A stretch of 64,000 bases of DNA from Verrucomicrobiales bacterium (lineage in GTDB: Bacteria; Verrucomicrobiota; Verrucomicrobiia; Verrucomicrobiales; DEV007), in assembly GCA_016795385.1 (NCBI GenBank), contig JAEUHI010000071.1:1-64000 (forward strand), given 5' to 3'. The notes beneath the pieces are model-generated. The model made no database searches. It was not told where the DNA came from and saw nothing but the letters and a program-made list of their open reading frames with translations. Below are positions 1-7,572 of this stretch, piece after piece (the first letter of the stretch is position 1; each line of letters opens with the position of its first letter). Made by a program: the position numbers and the translations under genes.

Positions 1-59
1 ACGCTCTCGGTGACGTAGCCCTCGAAGGGATACACGGCTCGGAAGTCTTTGATTTTCAC
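1..59 (-). CDS. Partial ORF, possible DUF1015 N-terminus
   Basis: A GTG at 59..57 opens a frame that stays open to the window edge and reads VKIKDFRAVYPFEGYVTES. The GTG overlaps the TGA of the hsdS stub (GTGA). The pattern K-I-x-x-F-R-A-x-x-P loosely resembles the start of DUF1015 proteins, whose next conserved element would be a PYDV motif, but that lies outside the window. Nineteen residues are too few for an assignment. It is reported because the codons look used and because it may mark where foreign or rearranged sequence joins the truncated hsdS. Confidence 0.3.
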   Translation of the reverse strand, partial: MKIKDFRAVYPFEGYVTES

Positions 60-415
60 ACCTCAAACTTCCCCGCTCTTCGGGGGCTCGTCACCCCGCT
101 ACCGCCCTCAGGCGCAACTGCGGATCTGAAAGAGAGCCAAATTCCATGGGTGGGAGCAATCGCTACCTTGTTGAGGTAAGGGCGCAACTTTCCGTAAAGA
201 ATGTCTCCAGTCTGAAAACGTGTTTTCAGACTATCGATAAATTGGGGGGTGGTAGGCACGATTCGAATGACGCCAGTACCGCCTCCCTCAATGTCTTCCA
301 ATCCCACAAGCCCGACGCGCTCTTCATTTAGATCCCGCGGCATGACGGTCTCCTTGGACCGATCAAGCACGTCCCCTAATTTGAATTCCCGCCAATTGTC
401 CGGTAACCCACTCAT
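56..415 (-). pseudogene. hsdS: Truncated type I restriction specificity subunit (HsdS)
   Basis: 119 codons. Residues 1-90 match the start of a first target-recognition domain of HsdS: W-R-E-F-K-L-G-D-V near the N-terminus and then GDILYGKLRPYLNKVAIA, the most conserved stretch of the family. The expected continuation after this element (G-I-C-S-T-x-x-x-V-L-R-P) is replaced by an Arg/Gly-rich run that ends at TGA. Full subunits are about 400 residues with two recognition domains, so both the DNA-reading function and the HsdM-docking helices are absent. The start ATG overlaps the hsdM stop by 4 bp (ATGA), the usual translational coupling. I infer a rearrangement or deletion at about residue 90, not a natural half-subunit, because the first domain itself is incomplete. 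Confidence 0.75.
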
Positions 416-2922
416 CTCTCCACCATCTCCAAAAGTTTCCCGAGCCTCCGCTGCACCTCGCCGTGCATCGCCTGCAATTCCCGGATCAGATCGGCGGGTG
501 GTTCGTGATCGCCGGGATCGAAGATGAAGGGCTTATACCTTCCGGCGGAGAGATTGAACTCAAGCGCCTCGAGGCAATCGGGATCGAGCAGGGTATCGAC
601 ATGCTCGCTTTTCACGGTGCCGTTGTCGTCGAAGACCTCGAGCGTGTCGCGCAGCCAGTTCAGATAGGCTTGGCTGACCTGGCCGCTCTTGCTGTGGGTC
701 GGTTTCTCGATCTCCTTTCCTGTCTTCGGATCGATCCCCCAGGTGTCGCGCCGTGCCCATTCCCTGGTTGGGACGATCCAACTGAGGCGGGTTTTCACCT
801 GGACCGGTTGACCGTCCTCGTCGCACTGGAGTTTGCCGCCAACCGGAGTGATCTCCAGGCTGCGCCGCCACACGTCGTAGCCGTCGAGCTTGGCGAATTC
901 GGGGAGCAATTTTTCAAGCTCTTCCAGGTCATCCCACATTTTGACGGCGCGCTTTCGAGGTGGCCGTTCCACAGGAATCTCATCGACCCAGGCTTCGACA
1001 CGATCAACCTGCTCGCGAATGACGGCCTTGAGAGCGTTCATCCCGTGCTGAGCAAATTCGCGGTCGAGGTGATATTCGGAACGCTCGCGAACCAGCTTCT
1101 GCAACTCCGATCCGAGTTTTCGCGTGGCGGTTTGGGCGGCCTTCAACGCCTTCTCCCGATCCGGCTTCTGCGACATCACATAACTTTGCCGGACTTCTTC
1201 GGCGACGACGCGCCGGTAGATCTTTTCGAATTCCGGCCTCACCCGATCCAGGACGACCTCGTCGTAGGCCTTCGATCCCGCACCGGTGACCGAGACATCG
1301 GGGAAGTCACCGGGCCAGAGTTCGTGGAGGGCGAAGGTGTGGTCTTTGTTTCCGGCCTGGTCGGGAAAGATCTTCAGAGTGGCGTCATCGACCTGGCGCC
1401 AGCGCTCCTGCCAGTAGCGGGGCTGGTGGTAGTCCTTGCTCACCGACTCCTCGCGGGCCTGGCCGACGTCTTCGCCCGTTCGGAAGGTCTCCCACGCCCG
1501 GTGCTTGATCTGCGCATCCCAAAGGTCGTTGTCCTGTCCGGGGCGTTCCTTGCGCCGTTGGTCGAGGGTGAAGGCTTCGTCGACGATTTCATAGAACCAA
1601 ACCTCGCGGGTGCGGGGATCGTCGCCGGGCTCGACCTCCGCCCCGATCTTCTGGAAGAAAAGGATGGAGGTTTTCACCCCGGAGTAGGGCTGAAACATGT
1701 TGGCCGGGAGGGAGACGACACATTCCAGAGTGTGCTGGAAGAGGAGCTGGCGGCGGAGTTCCCGGTGGGCGTTGGTGTTGCCGAAGAGGACGCCGTCCGG
1801 CACGATGACGGCGGCGCGGCCTCCGGTTTTCAAGAGATCGAGCATGAGCCAGACGAAAAGCAGTTCGCTCTTGGTGGTGATGGGCTTGGCCTTTTCGCCG
1901 GTGCCGGTGTATTCGAATCGGGCGCGGTTCTGGCTGAGGTCGCCGGTATCGACGTTGCCGGTGAAGGGAGGATTCGCGAGGATGTAGTCGTAGGTGCCGG
2001 AGCGCTTTTCCGATTCGTCCTTCTGGTCGTCGAGGGCCTTGCTGAGGGCGTCGAGTTGCTGGACCTCGGGCGATTCGATGCCGTGGAGAATGAGGTTCAT
2101 CCACGCGATCCGGACCATGGTGCGGTCGTTGTCGAAACCGTGGAGCATCTTGGCGAAGGGCGGTTGCTTGTTCCGTGGCCACGTGGGACGGACCTCGTGG
2201 GCGGTGCCGTCCCACTCGAGTTTCAGTGAATCATTGTCGGTGTGCCGGGTGCGCCAGTGCTGCAGGGTGTTGACGAGGAAGCCGCCAGACCCGCAGGCCG
2301 GATCGAGGATGCGCACATCAGGCCGCATCTCAGGATCGAGCATCTCGACCATGAAGCGGATGACATGGCGCGGAGTGCGGAACTGGCCGTTCTTGCCTGA
2401 TTCCTTGATCTCGTCGAGCAGGTGCTCGAAGAGATCGCCCATGATGTCGGCATTGACCGAACGGGTGTCGAGAGCGCGGAAGAGATCGTCGATCTTCTTG
2501 ATGGCACTCTTGAGGGTCTCGGTCTTGTTCGGATCGAGCGCAAAATAGGCGTCGCCGAGGCGGTCGGAGATTTTACCGAGGGTCGATTCTTCGCCGGTCT
2601 TGCGGCTGCCGAAGTGTTCCTCGAGTCCGCGCAGCCACGCGAAGACGGTGTCCCGGATGAAGGGCACGTCGATGTTGCTGGAGCCGGAGATGACGGACCA
2701 CTTGCAGCGTTCGTGTTCGCGGATGCCCTTTTTCCTGTCGACGACCTTGCCGTAGATGGATGGTTTGCCGTCGGCGACGCGTTTCTGGTCGAGGGCCTCC
2801 AGTTGGCGGATGAAGAGGAGGTAGGTGATCTGCTCGATGGCGACGAGCGGATTGGAAAGTCCGGCGGTCCAGAACAGCGTCCAGAGTTCGTGGACTTTGG
2901 TGCGAAGTTGCGGGGAAAGCAT
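412..2922 (-). CDS. hsdM: Type I restriction-modification N6-adenine methyltransferase subunit
   Basis: 836 residues. This is the modification subunit, which methylates adenine using S-adenosylmethionine and forms the core of the type I complex. Visible motifs: SAM-binding motif I D-P-A-C-G-S-G-G-F at about residues 205-215, and catalytic motif IV N-P-P-F at about residue 317, preceded by Y-D-Y-I-L-A. The N-terminal helical HsdM domain (L-W-T-L-F-W-T-A-G-L) is also present. The protein is longer than the classical ~500-residue HsdM, with an extended Lys/Glu-rich C-terminal third, as in the DNA methyltransferases paired with EcoEI-type R subunits. It overlaps the hsdS stub by 4 bp and lies 36 bp downstream of the PIN toxin gene. 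The gene looks intact, but without a working HsdS the complex would lack sequence recognition unless another specificity gene exists elsewhere. Confidence 0.93.
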   Translation of the reverse strand: MLSPQLRTKVHELWTLFWTAGLSNPLVAIEQITYLLFIRQLEALDQKRVADGKPSIYGKVVDRKKGIREHERCKWSVISGSSNIDVPFIRDTVFAWLRGLEEHFGSRKTGEESTLGKISDRLGDAYFALDPNKTETLKSAIKKIDDLFRALDTRSVNADIMGDLFEHLLDEIKESGKNGQFRTPRHVIRFMVEMLDPEMRPDVRILDPACGSGGFLVNTLQHWRTRHTDNDSLKLEWDGTAHEVRPTWPRNKQPPFAKMLHGFDNDRTMVRIAWMNLILHGIESPEVQQLDALSKALDDQKDESEKRSGTYDYILANPPFTGNVDTGDLSQNRARFEYTGTGEKAKPITTKSELLFVWLMLDLLKTGGRAAVIVPDGVLFGNTNAHRELRRQLLFQHTLECVVSLPANMFQPYSGVKTSILFFQKIGAEVEPGDDPRTREVWFYEIVDEAFTLDQRRKERPGQDNDLWDAQIKHRAWETFRTGEDVGQAREESVSKDYHQPRYWQERWRQVDDATLKIFPDQAGNKDHTFALHELWPGDFPDVSVTGAGSKAYDEVVLDRVRPEFEKIYRRVVAEEVRQSYVMSQKPDREKALKAAQTATRKLGSELQKLVRERSEYHLDREFAQHGMNALKAVIREQVDRVEAWVDEIPVERPPRKRAVKMWDDLEELEKLLPEFAKLDGYDVWRRSLEITPVGGKLQCDEDGQPVQVKTRLSWIVPTREWARRDTWGIDPKTGKEIEKPTHSKSGQVSQAYLNWLRDTLEVFDDNGTVKSEHVDTLLDPDCLEALEFNLSAGRYKPFIFDPGDHEPPADLIRELQAMHGEVQRRLGKLLEMVER

Positions 2923-2958
2923 AAGAGGCGGGCGTTGGAGAAAAGGCGAAAAACGAGA

Positions 2959-3372
2959 TCAGCGAAACGGATTGACGACTCGAAGTCCATCCAGAACCCG
3001 ATCGTGGGACAAATCCTCGGAATAGAGCGTGTGGCAACCAAGCGTTTGCGCGGCGGCGACGATCGTCGCATCCCAATGCGAGATCTGGTGGCGGCGGCGA
3101 AGGGTGGTGGAGCGAATGACCACCTCGAGGTCCACCGGCTGCACCGGCACCTGGCTGGCGAGTTCGAGCGTGGCGTCGATGACCGATTCGCCGATCCCGA
3201 GCGCAGGTTTGCGCAGGGCGTTGGAGATGAACTCCTGGAGAACCTGGGCGGAGAGGGCGAAGTTTCCCTCGAGAATCAGCTCGCCGGCCCGGCGTTTCTT
3301 CTCCGCATCCTCCGCCGCAGAGGAGCAGGCGTAGAGGAGGATATTGGTATCGAGAAAGACTTCAGCGCTCAT
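2959..3372 (-). CDS. PIN-domain ribonuclease toxin (VapC-like)
   Basis: 137 residues. It is a single PIN domain of the VapC toxin type, a metal-dependent RNase. The acidic residues expected in the active site are visible: D8 in FLDTN, E47 in LQEF, D101 in HWDAT and D120 in SEDL. It overlaps the upstream antitoxin gene by 11 bp and is transcribed in the same direction, the standard toxin-antitoxin arrangement. The pair sits inside the type I restriction operon between hsdR and hsdM. The class is clear from the motifs; the RNA target cannot be inferred. Confidence 0.88.
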   Translation of the reverse strand: MSAEVFLDTNILLYACSSAAEDAEKKRRAGELILEGNFALSAQVLQEFISNALRKPALGIGESVIDATLELASQVPVQPVDLEVVIRSTTLRRRHQISHWDATIVAAAQTLGCHTLYSEDLSHDRVLDGLRVVNPFR

Positions 3373-3601
3373 GGGCCTCCTCCCGGACGAGGGGCACCAT
3401 CGGCTCAGTGTTGGACGCCTGCATTTCCGTGAGGAGGCGCTTCAGGTGGGCCTTGCGGGTTTTCGCGGCCTTTTCACCCGAAGAATCCAGAAAATGACCG
3501 AGGGCTTCGGTCACGACGTCCTTGAGCGTGGTGCGTCGTTCCGCCGCAAGCAATTTCACCCTCCGGAAGATCTCATCGGGCAACTCGATGGTCGTTTTCA
3601 T
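3362..3601 (-). CDS. Ribbon-helix-helix antitoxin partner of the PIN toxin
   Basis: 79 residues from the ATG at 3601. An in-frame upstream start would add 15 unlikely hydrophobic residues, whereas from M-K-T-T-I-E-L-P the protein begins directly with the beta-strand of a ribbon-helix-helix fold, followed by two helices (D-E-I-F-R-R-V-K-L-L-A and T-L-K-D-V-V-T-E-A-L). The C-terminal half is charged and probably wraps the toxin. Antitoxins of this class neutralise the toxin and repress their own promoter. The gene starts 45 bp after the hsdR stop and overlaps the toxin gene by 11 bp. Confidence 0.8.
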   Translation of the reverse strand: MKTTIELPDEIFRRVKLLAAERRTTLKDVVTEALGHFLDSSGEKAAKTRKAHLKRLLTEMQASNTEPMVPLVREEAHER

Positions 3602-3646
3602 GGGCCATAAATATGGGAATACGGCCCAAGTGGCAAGACAAATCAC

Positions 3647-6400
3647 TCAAGCGGCCAGATCGCGGGCGAGGACGAGCAATTCATCCAACGCGCTCGGGTC
3701 GAACAAGGCCTCCGGATCGCCGATGGAATTGAACGGGGCCACCCGCAGCGAATCGATCGTGGAGACCTCGGCCTTTTGGAGAATGGCTTTCCGGAGGGTG
3801 CGAACGAACAGGAGCTGGGTCGCGGTGAGGCGGGGATGCTGCCGCACCCACTCGTCGAAGGCTTGGGAAATGCTTTCCTCCCGGGACGGCTGGGAAGCCC
3901 GGTCGAGAATGAGCTTCAGGAAGTCGGCGAGGTTTGTCTCCGGCTGATCGTAGGCCTCGCGAAGGCGGTCCTCCGTCACGAAGAGGTCGGGGCGATTGAG
4001 GACTGCGGCGATGCTCTCGATCTCGCCCGCATCGAGGTCCTCGCCGCGTTTGAGCCGCTGGAGAGCGGGATTGTTGTCGGCGAGTTCGCGAATCAACGCC
4101 TCGACCTGAGCGCGGTAGGTCTCCGCGAAGGCTCCTTCACCCGCCGGTCCGAAGGTAATCCACTGCCGTCGTGCGATCTCGTCCGGCAGGGTCAGTTTGA
4201 CGAAGGTCCCCGAAGGCCGGCGATTCCGGAAACGCATGAGCGGGGCGAAGGTCTCCTGGATCTCCATGCAGCGGGTGCAGGTCAGTCCGTTCCACCAGCC
4301 ATCGGTCTCGAGCGCCGCGAGAGTTTCGAGGTGGGGGCGCACTTCCGGGATGTTGGTCGGAAGCAGGGCGAGGTTTTCAACAATCTTCGCGCGCCATTTG
4401 GCGACATCGCCTTCGTCGGCTCTCAGAGAGGCCAGTGCGAGTAGCTCGGTCTGATTCTCAAACTGCAATTGCGGATACGAGCCGAGGAACGAGAAACGAA
4501 GGAGCGGGGCGATGACGTGGCCCAACTGGTGGGCGATTTCTTCGGTGAACGGCTCCCAGGCGGAATGATTTTCCGAAAAGCACCGAATCTCCTCAGCGTG
4601 CGGAGCAACGTTGATGTTTTCCAATGGCAGACCGGCGAGCATGCGCTGGAGCTGGCCGCGAGTGTGATCGACCGAGGCGGTATCCGATCGCCCCAGGACA
4701 ATTTGGTATTTCTCCAAACGAAGACGAAAGAGTCGGGTCGGCAGCGGCTCGCTGGCCCCGGCCTCGCCCGGTTCGGTCTCCACTTGGAAATGGGCGAAAT
4801 TGTCCCAGTGATCGATGATGAGAAAATCGTCTTTGGCTTTGCCGTTCACGGGGTCGGTCCACGTCCGGGTGCCGCGACCGATCATCTGGAAAAACTTCAC
4901 CTGGCTGAAGACCGGTTTGGCGAAGACGAGGTTCCGGATGGACGGGACATCAACACCGGTGTCGAGCATATCGACGGAGATTGCGACGCGTGGAAAATCC
5001 TTGTTCTTGAAATCCTCCAGCGTGCTGTCGGCACGCTCCATGTGGCTGTCGATGATCTTCGCAAAACCCCGCCGCTGGAGGTCGGGATAGAGCCTGTTGA
5101 AACTTTTGTAGAGTTCTTTTGCGTGGTTGTGGGACACGGAAAAGACGATCGTCTTGGCCGGGAGGGTGCCCGAAGCATCCGGGATCGCCTTATCCATGAA
5201 CTCCCGGACGATGGAATCGTTCGTGCCGGTGTTGGTGAGCTTCTTTTCGAGGTCGGTTCCCTCGAAACTGAAATCCTCGGGATCGATCCCCTGTTGGCGA
5301 ATCTGTTCTCTGGCTTCGTCAGGAAGTTCGCCCGGCTTCAGACCCGCGAGTTGGAAACCGGTTTTTGCGGAAAGCACGCGATAGGGGACGAGATACTTGT
5401 CACGGATCGCTTCCTCGTAACTGTAGTAGAACGAAGGGGAGTCGTCGGGGCAGTTGAACAACTCGAACGTGTTGTGGTCGATGAAGTCGGTCGGTGTCGC
5501 GGTGAGACCGAGTTGTAGCGAATCAAAGTGATCGAAGATCGCCTTGTAGCGGTTGTAAATCGAGCGATGGCTTTCGTCGGCAATGATGAGATCGTAGTAG
5601 CCGACCGACAATTTCTGGTAGATGCCCATCATCCCGGGATAAGTGGCGAGATGGATCTCGGCATCGTCGTCAATCCCACCACCCTCGATCCAGGCGCGGG
5701 GCGCGTTGGGATGGTGTTCCTTGAATGCTCCGAGAGCTTGTTTTACCAACTCGCGACGGTCGGCGAGAAAGAGAACACGCTTGATTCTTTCCTGGCGTTG
5801 CAGCAACTCGACAAGAGAAACGGTGACCCGCGTTTTCCCCGTTCCGGTCGCCAGCACGAGAAGGAATTTGCGATGGGCTTCCTCGATCCGCTCGGCAATC
5901 GTTTTGACGGCCTCGATCTGGTAGGCGCGATTGACGATGCGCTCCAGCGGGTTGGCTCCGACGAGAGATTGGCCGAACTTGTCGAGATGGGCGAGGCGGG
6001 CAAGATCCTCCTCCGTGTAGAAGCCTGAAACTTTCCTGGGGGGATACAGTTTCCGGTGCCAGAACCAGATCTCGTTTCCATTCGCGAGAAAAATGAACGG
6101 ATCGACCTCGTGCTTTTCGCGAATCGCGTCGGCGTAGTCGGCGGCTTGGCGCTCACCTCCAATGGGATCTCGACTCGAGCGTTTGGCTTCAACGACAGCG
6201 ATTGGGCGGTTGAAGCGATCCAGTAGAACGTAGTCCGAAAACTCACGATTAGTGCGGTAGGTTTCGCCGGGCTCTTTAACGGAATTACGCGAAATCCCGA
6301 ACTCCTCAACCACTTGTCTGGAACCCTTTGACCAGCCGGCTCGCGCCAATTGCTCGTCAATTCGCTTCCGCGCCTGTTGTTCTGGATTACTCCCAGTCAT
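3647..6400 (-). CDS. hsdR: Type I restriction endonuclease subunit R (EcoEI-like)
   Basis: 917 residues. This is the ATP-dependent translocase and nuclease of the type I complex. The N-terminal nuclease domain carries a PD-(D/E)XK core ending V-V-E-A-K-R-S (about residue 68). The helicase motor shows Walker A L-A-T-G-T-G-K-T (about residue 183) and a DEAD-box variant D-E-S-H (about 273); a second RecA-like lobe ends M-I-G-R-G-T-R. The C-terminal region resembles the EcoEI R C-terminal domain. The length is normal and no frameshift is seen. It is separated from hsdM by the antitoxin/PIN toxin pair and follows alkC by 47 bp. With hsdS broken, restriction activity is uncertain. Confidence 0.92.
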   Translation of the reverse strand: MTGSNPEQQARKRIDEQLARAGWSKGSRQVVEEFGISRNSVKEPGETYRTNREFSDYVLLDRFNRPIAVVEAKRSSRDPIGGERQAADYADAIREKHEVDPFIFLANGNEIWFWHRKLYPPRKVSGFYTEEDLARLAHLDKFGQSLVGANPLERIVNRAYQIEAVKTIAERIEEAHRKFLLVLATGTGKTRVTVSLVELLQRQERIKRVLFLADRRELVKQALGAFKEHHPNAPRAWIEGGGIDDDAEIHLATYPGMMGIYQKLSVGYYDLIIADESHRSIYNRYKAIFDHFDSLQLGLTATPTDFIDHNTFELFNCPDDSPSFYYSYEEAIRDKYLVPYRVLSAKTGFQLAGLKPGELPDEAREQIRQQGIDPEDFSFEGTDLEKKLTNTGTNDSIVREFMDKAIPDASGTLPAKTIVFSVSHNHAKELYKSFNRLYPDLQRRGFAKIIDSHMERADSTLEDFKNKDFPRVAISVDMLDTGVDVPSIRNLVFAKPVFSQVKFFQMIGRGTRTWTDPVNGKAKDDFLIIDHWDNFAHFQVETEPGEAGASEPLPTRLFRLRLEKYQIVLGRSDTASVDHTRGQLQRMLAGLPLENINVAPHAEEIRCFSENHSAWEPFTEEIAHQLGHVIAPLLRFSFLGSYPQLQFENQTELLALASLRADEGDVAKWRAKIVENLALLPTNIPEVRPHLETLAALETDGWWNGLTCTRCMEIQETFAPLMRFRNRRPSGTFVKLTLPDEIARRQWITFGPAGEGAFAETYRAQVEALIRELADNNPALQRLKRGEDLDAGEIESIAAVLNRPDLFVTEDRLREAYDQPETNLADFLKLILDRASQPSREESISQAFDEWVRQHPRLTATQLLFVRTLRKAILQKAEVSTIDSLRVAPFNSIGDPEALFDPSALDELLVLARDLAA

Positions 6401-6447
6401 TCTTTGCCGGCTCGCTCAATTCGGTAGTTTTAATCAAATAGTCGCAA

Positions 6448-7548
6448 CTACAACACCTCAAACGCCCCCTCCGCCAACCTCGCGCCATTCACCTGCACTT
6501 CGACACGATGTTTGCCCGGGTAGTGCTTCCGCGTCGTGAAATCGCGGATCGTCTGGCGTTTCTCGATCGAGACCGTTTCACCCGGACCGAGATCGAGCTC
6601 TTTCCATTTGAAGACCTTTTCCGAGGTGCCGCCCGATTGCTTCACGTAATGGATGACGTAGTCGACGAGGAGGCGCTGCGATTTCCGCGCGGTGGAGGTG
6701 AAGGTCAGGGAAAAGTTCACGACTTCTCCGAGCCGGACCCGCTTCGGCGACACGATGAAGGCATCGATCCGCACCTGCGCCGCTTCGCCCGCACCCAAGA
6801 GGGTCAAGGCGCCGGCATGACCCTCTTTGATCAGGGTGCGCAGGGCCCGCTTCGCGATCCAGGCGGTATGCGGATGATCGCGATCCCAGGAACGAAGGAC
6901 GGATAGTGTTTTGTCAGGATGATCCTTGGCGATGTCGTTGAGGTGGTTCGCGACGGACTTGCGCACGTAGAGGCTGGGATCGGCTTTCAGGTTTTCGAGG
7001 ATGGGCAGGGCCGGTGTGGGATCGGCGACGAGTCCGGTGAGGCGGAAGGACCAGGGCAGGCGGGGGCGGCATCCCTCGCTGGCGAGGCGGCGGACATGCT
7101 CGTTTTCGTCGAGCGACCACCCGCGCATGACGCCGAGGGTGCGGTCGAGGTCGCGCTTGAGGAATTCGCGGATCGCGAATTCGGACGAACCGAAGGGCGT
7201 GAAGAATTTCAGCGCGTCCATCGAGGCATCAAAATCTTCGTGGCCGTAGAGGCTCACGAAATCGGGCAGGAAGAGGGTGACGAAGCCGTGGTCGATCCGT
7301 GGCGCGAGCTGGCGGAGGACGTCGAGCGATTCCCGGTAGTCGAGCGGCAGGGCCTCGCGGGTCGCCTCGGAGGTGCGGCGGAGGCGCTGCATCAGCGACC
7401 GGTCCTCGTGTCCTTCGAGCGTGAGCTTGAGAAACCGCTTCCGATCAAAGCGCGGATGCAGGCCGCCGAGTTGGCTTGCGAGCGTGCGGTAACGGGCTTC
7501 ATCGAACCAATCCTTCAGGCTCGGTGCGGGGGTGGTATCGAGGGGCAT
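6448..7548 (-). CDS. alkC: DNA alkylation repair glycosylase, AlkC type
   Basis: 366 residues. About 250 residues of HEAT-like helical repeats are followed by about 100 residues of beta-rich Ig-like domain (from about R-I-D-A-F-I-V-S-P-K-R-V). This two-part build is characteristic of AlkC, which excises alkylated purines such as 3-methyladenine without base flipping, unlike AlkD, which lacks the Ig-like domain. The family-typical S-E-G-C-R-P-R-L-P-W segment lies in the middle repeats. The stop is 47 bp before hsdR, so read-through into the restriction genes is possible. It starts 24 bp after the stop of the hybrid kinase on the same strand. Confidence 0.85.
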   Translation of the reverse strand: MPLDTTPAPSLKDWFDEARYRTLASQLGGLHPRFDRKRFLKLTLEGHEDRSLMQRLRRTSEATREALPLDYRESLDVLRQLAPRIDHGFVTLFLPDFVSLYGHEDFDASMDALKFFTPFGSSEFAIREFLKRDLDRTLGVMRGWSLDENEHVRRLASEGCRPRLPWSFRLTGLVADPTPALPILENLKADPSLYVRKSVANHLNDIAKDHPDKTLSVLRSWDRDHPHTAWIAKRALRTLIKEGHAGALTLLGAGEAAQVRIDAFIVSPKRVRLGEVVNFSLTFTSTARKSQRLLVDYVIHYVKQSGGTSEKVFKWKELDLGPGETVSIEKRQTIRDFTTRKHYPGKHRVEVQVNGARLAEGAFEVL

Positions 7549-7572
7549 GGTGACGAGCTTCGATCCAGTCCG

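Noticed and set aside
463..2229. Plus-strand open frame of 588 codons
   Set aside because: It lies antisense to hsdM, which has clear motifs; such long shadows are normal at this GC content.
6424..6451. Inverted repeat gtagtt/aactac upstream of hsdR
   Set aside because: Only 6-bp arms, overlapping the alkC stop; expected by chance in a 64-kb window.
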